Source of the DNA: Dictyocoela muelleri
Lineage: Eukaryota > Microsporidia
Direction of reading: 5' to 3'
DNA length: 16,652 nt
Assembly (NCBI GenBank): GCA_016256075.1
Contig: SDVU01000244.1
Span: 1-16,652, forward strand
Program-made: the position numbers and the translations under genes
Shown here: piece after piece, positions 7,890 through 16,449 of the stretch
Layout of the letters: each line of letters begins with the position of its first letter
How positions within the stretch are numbered: position 1 is the first letter of the stretch
Notes under the pieces: model-generated
Database searches by the model: none
The model's input: only the letters and a program-made list of their open reading frames with translations
What the model was told of the DNA's origin: nothing

Positions 7890-7895
7890 AATAAA
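7890..7895 (+). terminator. AATAAA shortly after the Rtf1 stop codon
   Basis: AATAAA begins 13 bases past the TAA stop. With the stop-overlapping AATAAA of the CCCH gene it suggests very short 3' untranslated ends. Confidence 0.45.
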
Positions 7896-7933
7896 TAACC
7901 ACCTTAATGTTTTTGTCTCTCTTTTAAATAGAC

Positions 7934-8011
7934 TTAACACTTTGACTGCGATGTGTCTATATAATAAGTGTATGTACAAAATATTAGGCTCGTTGCAGTC
8001 AGAGTGATTAA
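7934..8011. mobile_element. Small piggyBac-like MITE with TTAA ends
   Basis: TTAA at 7934-7937 and 8008-8011 flank inverted ends CACTTTGACTGCGATG and, from the right, TCACTCTGACTGCAACG, about 13 of 16 matching with one single-base indel. TTAA duplications and a YCCTTTGACTGC-like end are the pattern of piggyBac-derived MITEs. At about 70 bp it codes for nothing. A second hairpin, AAAAGTC/GACTTTT, overlaps its right edge (8010-8030). Confidence 0.45.
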
Positions 8012-8241
8012 AAAGTCAACTATAGACTTTTTAAAAATCCAGCGCTATACCTAGCAAAAAAATTAATATAAAAGTTTTTTTAAATAACAAATAAAATCTT
8101 GTAAATAGACATTTTATAAAGATAGGCCCTACCAATCTATTTAATAATTTTTTTTAGATTTTTAATAGAAATTAAAAATAGGTAAAAAAATGTAACTAGA
8201 AAGTATAAATGTGTAGTTTTGATGTTAATAAATTTGATTTT

Positions 8242-8351
8242 CAGAAATTATAAATAAACTTGTCAGAAATTTTAAATAAACTTGTCAGAAATTATAGATA
8301 AACTTGTCAGAAATTATAGATAAACTTGTCAGAAATTATAAATAAACTTTC
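8242..8351. repeat. 22-bp tandem repeat, five units
   Basis: Five near-identical head-to-tail copies of CAGAAATTATAAATAAACTT plus GT start at 8242, 8264, 8286, 8308 and 8330. The variants are TTTTAAAT in unit two and ATAGAT in units three and four; the last is cut short. It lies 3' of Rtf1; no function seen. Confidence 0.9.
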
Positions 8352-9170
8352 AAAATTCTGCAACCCCCAGCTTTGTAAAGTGTACGTGACCTGTCCTCGG
8401 GACAATAGCCTTGGATAACGTATAGTTTAAGTAAATGTTTTTACTGATAGTTTTGTGGTTCATGCCACTGTTCTCCTTGTGACGTCTCTCTCTTTTTCAT
8501 TAGAGTCTTGATAATTCGATAATGATCATTGGTGTATTACTTTCGTACACACTTTTATAAAGTCACTTTCTTTAATGGTTTTAAAATAAAGATTAAATTC
8601 TATTGATCAGGGTTTTTGTCATAGAATAGTTTTGAGTGAATTCGAAATTCAACACAAGGAATTCGATGCCATTCATTGTTTAAGGACATGACAATACACT
8701 TTTTATAGTTAAAATGAAATAAATTGATCGTATGAAATAAGAAAATTAAAAATATTAAGAAAAATATTTAATAGCCCTTAGAACAAGTTTTTGGTTAGAT
8801 AAGAATACATTTTGATAAATCGTATGTATATTATATTATTTAATATACTCGATGTAAGTAAATGCAAATCTAATATAAATTTTCATTTAAGAGTGTTAAT
8901 CAATGAGCTTAAATCAAAGTATATTTATGTACTACGTCTGTTAATTTATGATAAGTATCATACTATATCAGTATTTTGCGTATTTGATTAAGTTTTAAAT
9001 AAAAAATTTATATCGCTGAAATTTTGTTGTTCAAAGAAAGGTAAATTGTGAAATTAATCTTAAAAACTCTAAATATGGTTCATTCAATTTATCAAGTATA
9101 AAAGGACAGATCTGTTTTGTGAAATGAGTATAATATTTTTATTATTAGATAATAATTTGTTTATGATAAA
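8352..9170. other. Gene-free intergenic DNA
   Basis: No open frame or known repeat. The part 8359-8693 is richer in G and C than its surroundings, begins TGCAACCCCC and ends ACATGACA, so it could be an old solo LTR. No target duplication, primer site or second copy supports that, so it stays unassigned. The rest is AT-rich DNA leading into a (TA)n run at about 9176-9191, where a SINE tail begins. Confidence 0.4.
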
Positions 9171-9174
9171 ACTT

Positions 9175-9518
9175 TGTATATATATATATATCAGTGATAG
9201 CAACATCCATATCTGTCGATCCGGAGACCTATCTCCTAACCTGGTCTTTAGACCTTTGGTATTGGTGTTTCAATAATCCGACACTTCCTAAGCCACCCAG
9301 AAGCCCATTCGTAAAATCGATTTTCGTTTTATTGTGACTCAGCAGGATACAGGTAATTAATGTATTTTTAATTTATTAGGTATTTTTCACAACTTATTTT
9401 GCCGAGATGCGTCTTCTAACTCATCTCCACGCCTATGAGACTCCCTTTTGCTTTATTGTTAATTAGACAAACTCTTAATCAGCTTTACTCCTCACTGGAA
9501 CAACTGTATATTGACTTC
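9175..9518 (-). mobile_element. tRNA-derived SINE, copy D (3' part)
   Basis: From the left: the (TA)n tail, GATAGCAACATCCATA, ATCCGGAGACCTATCTCCTA, GGTCTTTAGACCTTTGG, GCCGAGATGCGTC and CTCTTAATCAGCTT, then a stop at the inverted end of the 819-bp element (9519). It carries CTATGAGAC where most copies have CTAGGAGAG, a variant shared with copy E beyond that element. The head is therefore absent here. Confidence 0.8.
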
Positions 9519-9617
9519 CCGGAAACTCCTCCAGGACGAGTTAACGGGTTTTTTGCCCAGAAATCAAGGCCCAGAAATCAAGACCCAGAAACTCACCCTG
9601 TTTTTTTTTTATAAATT

Positions 9618-10072
9618 GAGCCAAATAGCTCTGTAGTTTCCACTTTTAAATTAAAATTTAAGGATTGAGATTCGAACCCTGCTGACGTAACTTTAATAAA
9701 TAATTGAAATTAAGCTGTCAATAACTTTAGAACTATTGTAGAATATACAGCTGTCCCTGTGTAGTATAGCTGATTAAGGGTTGGTTATACATGACGACGA
9801 ATCAGAAAGGACTCTACGTGTGTGATTATAATTCGGCGACGAATCTCGGCAAATCAAGTAGTGAAAATAAAAAAATAAAAATCATGAAAAGGCCACTTAT
9901 TATCATTATCCTGCTAAGTCATCGATAAAATAAATATCGCGTATACAGCTGTGACTTCTTGTAGCCTAGAAGCGAATATTGTTTAATCGCCTGGAACCAA
10001 AGGTCTAAATACTTCGAGAAGAGACAACTCACTAGGTTTCTAATTATGGATATCATCATCATGTATATATAA
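9618..10072 (+). mobile_element. tRNA-derived SINE, copy J, inside the 819-bp element
   Basis: The head is decayed: GAGCCAAATAGCTCTGTAG for the A-box region and GATTCGAACCC for the B box. The body is complete and in the usual order (ATTAAGCTGTCAATAAC, TAGTATAGCTGATTAAGG, CGGCGACGAATCTCGGC, TAAGTCATCGATAAAA, GGAACCAAAGGTCTAAA, ATTATGGATATCATCATCATG). It is in the opposite direction to copies D and E around it. Its divergence suggests an old insertion. Confidence 0.8.
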
Positions 10073-10266
10073 CTAAATAATTTGTAATAAAAATTATTTA
10101 GAAATAATTTGTAATAAAAATTGTTTAGAGGTAATTTGTAATAAAAATTGTTTAGAAATTATTTGTAAAAAAATATTTTAGAAATAATTTGATATAAAAA
10201 TTATCTAGAGAATATTTGAAAATAAAATTATTTAGAAATAATTTGTAATAAAAACAATTTAGAAAT
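10072..10266. repeat. 27-bp AT-rich tandem repeat
   Basis: About seven degenerate units of AAATAATTTGTAATAAAAAT plus TATTTAG fill the space between SINE copy J and the right inverted end of the 819-bp element. Unit length varies slightly. Confidence 0.8.
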
Positions 10267-10337
10267 ATTTTTTGGTAAATTCCTGGGGCCTGATTTCTGG
10301 TTGAAAACCCGAAACTCGCTCTGGGGCGAGTTTCCGG

Positions 10338-10553
10338 TCATCGCTATGAGACTTCCTTCTGCTTCATGTCATATTAGACCAACTCTTAATCAGCTTACCA
10401 CACTGGAACAACTGTATATAAATACTGTATTTCTATAGTTTTTGACCGACAATGTCATTCCTTCATTATTTATTAAAGAGTGACGTCAGCGAGATTTACC
10501 CCTCGATACTTAAGTTTTCATTAAAGAGTATTAACCACTATGACATCTGGCCA
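10338..10553 (-). mobile_element. tRNA-derived SINE, copy E (5' part)
   Basis: It begins at the right end of the 819-bp element with TCGCTATGAGACTTCC and runs through CTCTTAATCAGCTT, GACCGACAATGTCATTCC and GAGTGACGTCAGCGAG to the tRNA-like head, ending TCTGGCC at 10553. Its first ~85 bp repeat the last ~85 bp of copy D, including the shared CTATGAGAC and CTCTTAATCAGCTT variants. D and E are thus probably one SINE with a duplicated segment on each side of the element. Confidence 0.8.
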
Positions 10554-10640
10554 TAAAATGTTTATGAATTCTTTTTATTGAAATCAATTGTTTCAATACT
10601 TAACATTACCCTTAGTAAACAAATTAATTTTTCTTTTATA

Positions 10641-11736
10641 GGGTCATGTGAAGATTACACCCCCCCCCGTAAATAGATAATGTGAAGATTACCCCCTCCA
10701 CCGAAAAAATTATCAATAATAAAAGATTTTTTAAAAATAAAGATAAAAACAATTAAATAAAAAAATATTATAATAAACTGTTTTATTATAATAAATTTTA
10801 AAATCTCATTAAATGTTTCTTCTTTAAAATGATCAATGAAAAGAAAATATTTAAGAAATGACGATATTTGATTATCATCAGACCTTTTCTTTTTTTAATT
10901 TCTAATTTTAATTTGTTATTAAAACTTTCGACGTGTTGGGTATGTATTCTTGTCTCCGGATCTACAAAATTATACTTATGTCAAATAGTCATATGAGTAT
11001 ATTTATTTTATTCTCTTAACCTTAAATTTGAAGGCCACTCATCAGTGTGTATGATAGATCCAGGCCTTATGATTCGATTATTATTGACAAAAGGGTGTCT
11101 GCTGATCTATCAGGCACAATTTCTAAGTATCCTTTGGCCGGTACTGTAGATGTATTCGTAATAGTAACAGTCCAAACTTGTTCTCTAAGAGGCCTTCTTC
11201 GCTGAGATTTCGCGTTAAAATTTAACTTTGTCTCATCAACCTGCACTATAACACCCAGTGCTCCCAATTTTATCACATTTTCTTCGCAGTACTGCGTTAT
11301 TTTGTCCTCTATTTCATTAAAAATTATTCCTATGCTTTTCCTGTTTATTTTTGTGAAACTGTCTATTTTATTTATTAGCTCATTTTCTGAAATATAATAA
11401 AGAATGGCCAAACATTTTCTGGGATCTATTCTCATATTTATAAAAAATAAGTCTTTTAATATATATATAGTTGTTTGGTATTTACTACATCTGTAATTTA
11501 AACATTTTCAAGTATAACCCAACCTACACTCTTTGTTTTTTCTTAAAAACATGCTTACACCACATGTAGTGCAAAGTATCGTCTCGTGAATTTTTTTTTG
11601 CTTGGAGAAAATTAATCATTTCTTCATTATTTGATGTATAAATAAAATTCAACATATCTTGCATCATATGGATAAGAAATATATTTTTTTATCATTTGAA
11701 CATTACCCCTCGGCGGGGGTAATCTTCACATGATCC
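10641..11736 (-). mobile_element. Merlin (IS1016-like) DNA transposon, decayed
   Basis: Inverted ends GGGTCATGTGAAGATTAC on the left and GGATCATGTGAAGATTAC read inward from the right, with C-rich and C/G-rich stretches next to them. The left end is followed by a second internal copy, ATGTGAAGATTACCCCCTCC (10680-10699). Flanks carry an 8-bp target duplication, CTTTTATA (10633-10640) and CTTTTATG (11737-11744), seven of eight matching, a length known for Merlin. At 1,096 bp it is near full size, with one decayed transposase gene inside. Confidence 0.88.
10800..11667 (-). pseudogene. Merlin transposase pseudogene (ISXO2-like DDE domain)
   Basis: Three blocks in order on the minus strand, in shifting frames. 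From the ATG pair at 11667, an N-terminal part (MLNFIYTSNNEEMINFL). Then, after a frameshift near 11580, a zinc-ribbon-like part (CKHVLRKNKECRLGY, KCLNYRCSKYQTT) with an in-frame TGA at 11510-11508 in place of what is normally Trp. The same frame continues to 11067 with VQVDETK, the first catalytic Asp. A second frameshift near 11080 leads to PGSIIHTDEWPS (second Asp) and, past a TGA at 10983-10981, NFVDPETRIHTQHVESF with the last catalytic Glu, then KKRKG. The order and motifs match Merlin/IS1016 transposases that cut and paste DNA. At least four disruptions make it inactive. Confidence 0.85.
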
Positions 11737-11762
11737 CTTTTATGTTTATCAATGATTTATTA

Positions 11763-12218
11763 GGGCCAGATAGCTCAGTGGTTAACACTCTTGAATGTAA
11801 ATTTTAAGTATCGTGGTTCGAATCCAGCTGACGTCACTCTTTAATAAATAATGAGGGAATGACATTAAGCGGTCATAACTATATAATTATAGTATAATAT
11901 ACAGTTGTTCCAGTGTGGTATAGCTGATTAAGACTTGGTATAATATGACAATGTAGCAGAAGGGACTCTCCTAGGTGTGGGTATGAGTGCGGCGACGCAT
12001 CTCGGCAAAAAGTAGTGAAAAATAAAAATTCATGAAAAGCTACCAATAAATGTATCCTGACGAGTCGTTTATAAAACGAAGATCGCGTATAAAGTTGGGC
12101 CTCTGGGTAGCTTAGGAAGCGACATACTATTTGAACGTCGGGAACCAAAGGTCACAATCCACGGTAATAATCAACTCTTCAAGTTGGCAGTTAAGATGTT
12201 GGAAGCATGTAATTTTTA
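11763..12218 (+). mobile_element. tRNA-derived SINE, copy F (full length)
   Basis: Best-kept copy on the plus strand. A box TAGCTCAGTGG at 11771-11781, B box GGTTCGAATCC at 11815-11825. Then GAGGGAATGACATTAAGCGG, GTGTGGTATAGCTGATTAAG, CTCTCCTAGGTGTGG, GGCGACGCATCTCGGC, CTGGGTAGCTTAGGAAGCGA and GGAACCAAAGGTCACA, with the tail near 12218. It lies 18 bases beyond the Merlin element's right target duplication. No clear duplication of its own was found. Confidence 0.88.
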
Positions 12219-12332
12219 TATTCAATCTTGGAAAGGAGTATTATAAATCAATTGAAATCCAATTTAAAAAGGTTGCTCTTTATTTTGTTGACACCTTTGT
12301 GAAACGAGACAGCCTATCTTTTATATAATTAA

Positions 12333-13180
12333 ATGAAATTTGGCGAGCACAGACACTTTTTAATTGAAGATTTTAAAGAACGTTTAATAGTAAATTCGAG
12401 GATTATGGGAAATACATCATTTTCAATATCGATGATACTTGTCTTTACATCAGATCTGGTCTTAAAAAGTCATATTTTTTAGACAAAAAAATCGATAATG
12501 TAAATATAAGAAGAGCTTGACTAGATTTACTTTAATGTTAGATCCCAATTCGTTATGGGGAGAAACTAAAACCTTTGCTAATAAGGAAATCAGAGAATTC
12601 AAAGCGTTAAAAATGTGGACATAATAACATTTAATATACTTTATAGGACTGTTAAAACTGCATAGCTTACACCTCAGATATTTGACGAGTACCTTAATCT
12701 ACTAAACAATAGATTTATAAATGATAATAATAAGATTCTTTTGCTTGTCGATATTTTAATTGGCCATAAAGTGGAATTGAAATCAAATGTTGAAGATTTT
12801 TCGCCTAAACTCTACTTTATTGATTCAGCCTTTGTATTTGGGTATAATCAATGCCTTCAATTCAACATAAAAAACACATCTAAACAATTTTAAAATTTGC
12901 AATGCATTGAATTGCGATTTTAATCAAGCAGAAATTAGAAAAAAATAGACATTGTTTATGTCATAAATTGGCTTGAGAAATCATTTTATTGAATATCACC
13001 CGACTTTATAAAAAATTGTTGAAGAAAACCAATATTTTTATGTCGAAAAGAATGATAATGGGTCGAATGAATGCTTTGAAATTGCACTTCAAGAATAAAT
13101 ACAAATTAATGATGTCGTAGATAATGAAGAAGAGTTCGAAGACCTATCTCATTTTCTGAAGGATTTAATAAGTTATGATT
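12333..13180 (+). pseudogene. Pogo/Tigger-like transposase pseudogene
   Basis: Blocks of a DDE transposase occur in order but in different frames. FNIDDTCLY (about 12424-12450) matches the NxDET block with the first catalytic Asp. GEKLKPLLIRKSEN (about 12556-12597) matches the GEKLxPLVIGKSKNPR block. NNKILLLVDILIGHKV (about 12725-12770) matches the LLLLDNCxSH block with the second Asp, although the neighbouring Asn is lost. FIKNC (about 13006-13020), followed by a TGA where Trp or Phe is usual and then RK, matches TIxNCFRKA. An acidic tail, EEEFEDLSHFLKDL, ends it near 13170. The QPxDQG block carrying the third Asp is not recognisable. Many stops and frame changes make it old and inactive. 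Confidence 0.7.
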
Positions 13181-13357
13181 TTATTAACCCGGAATCTCCA
13201 AAAACACGTGATGTTTTGTCGCCGCACAAAAAATGGTGTTTCTCATGAGAGCATCCAGGTCTAAATATTTAAAAGATTATCTAGATATCCAATAAAATGT
13301 TATTATGGAAGTTATGGATAACAAATCGAAAAATTCTCTAGATTATTATTTAAATAA

Positions 13358-13935
13358 CAATAAACAATGAGTTTTTTTTAATTAAAAAAAAATTTATATG
13401 TTCGAATCCACTGACGTAACTCATCAATAAATAATGAGGGTTGACATTAAGCGGTCAAAAACTATAGAAATGTTGTGGTAATATACAGTTGTTCCAGTGA
13501 GGTATAGCTTATTAAAACTTGGTCTAATATGAAAATAAATCAGAAAAAACACTCCTAGGTGTGGGGATGAGTGTGGCGACGCAACTCGCCAAAAACTAGT
13601 GCAAAATAAAAATTCGTGAAAAACCACTATTACCTGTATCCTGCTGAGTCATTGATAAAACGAAAATCGCGAGCTGGACTTATTGGTAGCCTAGGAAGTT
13701 ACCTATTATCGAAACTCCAAGAATCAAAAATCGCAGGTCAAAGTTAGGAGATAGCTTTTCGGGTTGGTAGCTATGGATGTTTTCAGCATGTACTATATAA
13801 AAAAATTTAATAATCGTTTCTCAGATGTTTTTTCGGAAGGCGTATAAAGACAGAACTCTAATGTACATTCATTAAAAGCAATGAACAATGGATTTATTTT
13901 AATTAAAAAAAGTTTGTTTTTTTTTGAAATGTTCG
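13358..13935 (+). repeat. Imperfect direct repeat around SINE copy G
   Basis: The left unit, 13358-13404 (CAATAAACAATGAG, TTTTAATTAAAAAAA, ATGTTCGAAT), recurs at 13879-13935 (CAATGAACAATGGA, TTTTAATTAAAAAAA, ATGTTCGGAT). At 45-55 bp it is far longer than the 9-bp duplication of copy B. Both units end in a TGTTCG that also matches the SINE B box. Confidence 0.55.
13396..13800 (+). mobile_element. tRNA-derived SINE, copy G (5'-truncated)
   Basis: Starts inside the B box (GTTCGAATCC at 13400) and lacks the A box. The rest is complete: ATTAAGCGGTCAAAAAC, CCAGTGAGGTATAGC, CTCCTAGGTGTGGGGATGAG, GAGTCATTGATAAAACG, GGTTGGTAGCTATGGATG and CATGTACTATATA. It lies inside the pogo fossil, and an imperfect direct repeat surrounds it. 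Confidence 0.85.
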
Positions 13936-14276
13936 GATTTTTAAGCATTTTTTAAAAATGTGCTAAAAAATCGAACACGACAGTATCTGGTATTTAAACA
14001 TATATATTATTAAACCGTAATATTTTATAATTAAATTATAAAGTGAAACTCATAGTATTCATTAACTTGCGAATTTTTAAAGAAAATAAATTAAAAATAT
14101 GTCATATTTTTTATTCATGTCAAATTTAGAAATATGAGGTATATTAATATCTGACAGTTGAAATCCGGCATTAATATAGACAATTAAATTTTTAAAGTCA
14201 AAATCCTGAAATTAAAATCTGAAATAGGATCTGACAGGTATTAGTAAAAATATTAATTTAAAAAACATCCTTTTTA

Positions 14277-14542
14277 ATGATGAATGAGATATTGATTAGT
14301 ATAAATGATATTCAAGAATCACTAAAAAAGGAAATTACAAAAAACATGGCGAAATATCAACAGATGAGATGAAGCGTAAACCTGAAAGTTGGGATAAATA
14401 TAAGGAAATAAAAGAAAAATTGTTAAAAAGGGAAATATCTGTTGACATAGATGAATCATTTAAAAATATAGATCTTGATGCTGATCAAGAATATGAAGAT
14501 GTTAAAATTGCATTTCATTCTATCGCTTCGAGCAGAAAGTAA
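14277..14542 (+). pseudogene. Small unrecognised reading frame, apparently frame-broken
   Basis: Two overlapping short frames. 14277-14372 codes for 31 residues (MMNEILISINDIQESLKKEI...). From 14369, overlapping by four bases, 57 residues run to a TAA at 14542 (MKRKPESWDKYKEIKEKLL..., ending HSIASSRK). The second frame is open upstream too (HGEISTDE). Composition is charged and helix-like, as in the host genes here. No CCC start signal precedes either ATG and I recognise no family. It could be a host gene remnant with one frameshift, two tiny genes, or chance. Confidence 0.3.
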
Positions 14543-14961
14543 ATTTAAATTTATTTTATATTTTTATTTTTAACAAATTTTATAATAAAGTGTTGAAATA
14601 GAAAATTTAAATACTGCCTCTTCTTAATCAAGGTAAACAATTATAAATAATAAATATAATAAAAGTGTATTGTTATTTATTGACATTACTTAATTTTGCA
14701 ATTTATTGAGGTTTTATTGAAATTTATTTAACAGGCATAGGCGCACAAAAAACGCAAAAAGTTTAAATAATATTTTCTGTATAATTTTGTTGCTAAGAAA
14801 TATCACTATAAATATTTAAGGATTAATTGACAAAAAAGTTCTTAACATAAAAATTTATCGATACAAAAAGTTATCAATATAAAAATAATAAAATAAAAAT
14901 TGTAATGTAAAAATCTATTAATGAAACATTTATAATCATTATTTTATTTTAGACGCTTTTA
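14543..14961. other. Gene-free AT-rich DNA
   Basis: Only short A/T tracts and fragments such as AAAATTTATCGATA and AAAAGTTATCAATATAAAAA; no coding or element signal. Confidence 0.5.
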
Positions 14962-15411
14962 AGGGTCCGATGGCTCAATAATTATCACTCTTGAAGGGAA
15001 AATTAATTATCGAGTTTTAAATCACTGATGTCACTTTAATTAATAATCGAGATTGATATTAAGTGATAAATAACTATAGAGGTTATTACAGTTGTTCCAA
15101 TGTGGTATAGCCCATTAAGACGTGGTCTAATCTTTTATAGTAAGTCATAAAATACTCTCCTAGGTGTTGGAGTGAGTGCTGTGACGTATATCGGTAAAAG
15201 GTAGAATAAAAAAATAAAATCATGAAAAAGCTACTAATTACATCCTGCTGAGTCATTGATAAAACAAAAATTGCGCAACAGCTGGGCCTCTGGGTAGCTT
15301 AGTAATGACGAATTATCGGTACATCAGAAACTAAAGGTCTAAAGACCAAGGTAAGTGATAACTCTCCGAGTTGGCAGCTATGGATGGTGTCATCATGTAA
15401 TATATAGGTAT
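14962..15411 (+). mobile_element. tRNA-derived SINE, copy H (full length, diverged)
   Basis: The head (GGGTCCGATGGCTCAATAATT) is decayed and the B box is nearly gone (TCGAGTTTTAAATCAC). The body is clear: TCCAATGTGGTATAGCCC, CTCTCCTAGGTGTTGG, CTGCTGAGTCATTGATAAAA, CTGGGCCTCTGGGTAGCTTA, GGTCTAAAGACCAAGG and GAGTTGGCAGCTATGGATGG, with the common 3' end CATGTAATATATAGG. An inactive old copy. Confidence 0.85.
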
Positions 15412-16320
15412 AATTTTTTAAAAAATATTTTTTATTACAATAACAAGAATTTTTTTTGAAAAAAACACAAATTATTAATTTTTGGAGATATTTTTTATTT
15501 TACCCTCTCATTTTTTGAAAAATGAAGGAGATTAAAACATGTATTAAAGGAATAAAGGCATTTTTACAGTTATTATTTATGTTTTTTTCAAAGTGGCAAA
15601 TAAATTGAGTAAACTATGGTGTTTTAAACTGCCTCATTTTCTTTTAAAAGTCATCGATAATATTCAGTTCTTAATAGCTATCTTGCATTTAATTACCATA
15701 TTAGACTCTTAAAACAAGAAACATGGATAAGCAACAACAAAACCGTAACAAAATTCAAGAACAATAATGTTTCAGCACTACTAACCCGAATTTTCTTATA
15801 TGATGTTGTTAATAGCAGTGCTTATGTTAAAAAAGTAGAAGATGGGTACTTTGTGCCCTACTAGCCAAGAAAGTATCTATTTTATATTTTTAAGCAATTC
15901 TTTATAAAAAATATATACAAAGAAGAAGCATTAATATGACTAAAATAATTTCGGAAATCCAATTACATGTGTAAATACACAAAATTTAGAAAGCTACAAT
16001 AAAAAATTATAGCTTGCTATAAATCACAAAAGAGTGTTCTAAAAAACCAATTAGAACTCCTTATGATCATAGATCCATATAAAGAAAAAATTCTAAAAAA
16101 GTGGTCGAAATATTAGAAGTAGATTTAGGGTTTTCCTTTTTTGTGTTTTATATAAATAAATTTCTTAGATTGCAAATATCCATGAATTAAGATAGGTCAC
16201 AAACGAGCATGATTCGAATCAGGGCTCAAAGTACCCATGATTAAAAATAGGGTATAAGTACCCATGATCCACAAAGGTTAATTAATACAATTATAAACAT
16301 TATTAAGAATATTTTTACTT
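15412..16320. other. AT-rich DNA without a supportable gene
   Basis: No coding gene can be supported. An open stretch on the plus strand of about 15655-15862 (LLTRIFLYDVVNSSAYVKK, then VEDGYFVPY) has no ATG or start signal and looks like decayed coding DNA of unknown origin. A direct repeat AAGTACCCATGAT lies at about 16228-16266. A 13-base gap structure or promoter was not seen. Confidence 0.4.
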
Positions 16321-16325
16321 ATTAT

Positions 16326-16346
16326 GTCGCGCGCGTAGCGCGCGAC
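16326..16346. other. Perfect GC-rich hairpin
   Basis: GTCGCGCGC, loop GTA, GCGCGCGAC: a nine-base-pair perfect stem, all but one pair of it G-C or C-G, in DNA that is otherwise overwhelmingly A+T. A second CGCGAC occurs just after (about 16359-16364). It lies about 40 bases beyond the T-run that follows the tRNA-like unit on the minus strand. Confidence 0.85.
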
Positions 16347-16385
16347 CTATGCATACAACGCGACCTGTCAAAAAAAATTAAAAAA

Positions 16386-16449
16386 AGTTCACTCCGGGAA
16401 TCGAACTTTTTGAATTTTAGTCAATAATTTAATCACTGAGCTATCAGCA
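16386..16449 (-). ncRNA. tRNA-like pol III unit, second type
   Basis: On the minus strand: TGCTGATAGCTCAGTGATTA with an A box (16443-16433), then AGTTCGATTCCCGG with a B box (16407-16397), then GAGTGAAC followed directly by TTTTTTT, a pol III terminator. The ends GCTGATA and GAGTGAAC do not pair as an acceptor stem and no sound anticodon arm is seen, so a working tRNA is unlikely. It shares only the boxes with the 450-bp SINE family. It may be the head of a different SINE or a decayed tRNA gene. Confidence 0.5.

Larger units (their letters stand above)
9519..10337. mobile_element. 819-bp non-autonomous DNA element with palindromic inverted ends
   Basis: Left end CCGGAAACTCCTCCAGGACG and right end, reversed, CCGGAAACTCGCCCCAGAGC extend into matching GGGTTTT and CCAGAAATCA blocks, giving inverted repeats of about 65 bp. 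Each end is also close to a palindrome itself (GAAACTCGC...GCGAGTTTC), and the left end has CCCAGAAATCAAG-type motifs in series. There is no coding region; a SINE (copy J) and a 27-bp tandem array fill the interior. A target duplication beyond TC is not evident. Superfamily not assigned. Confidence 0.7.
12225..13983 (+). mobile_element. Pogo/Tigger-type DNA transposon fossil
   Basis: Holds a decayed pogo-type transposase (separate entry) and SINE copy G at 13396-13800. The proposed right end, 13931-13983, is a hairpin-bearing stretch (GTTCGGATTTTTAAGCA against TGCTAAAAAATCGAAC) ending CGAACACGACAG next to a TA, the target dinucleotide of this group. I could not find the matching left end, which may be lost under or before SINE copy F. 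The right end is therefore inferred; the left limit is only where coding similarity begins. Confidence 0.6.

Noticed and set aside
8242-8351. CRISPR-like array
   Set aside because: The units are directly adjacent with no spacers; it is a plain tandem repeat in eukaryotic DNA.
8359-8693. Solo LTR beginning TGCAACCCCC and ending ACATGACA
   Set aside because: Only the TG/CA ends suggest it; no target duplication or second copy is visible in the window.
12131-12328. 65-residue plus-strand frame
   Set aside because: It begins in the tail of SINE copy F and runs into the pogo fossil; it crosses an element boundary and has no start signal.
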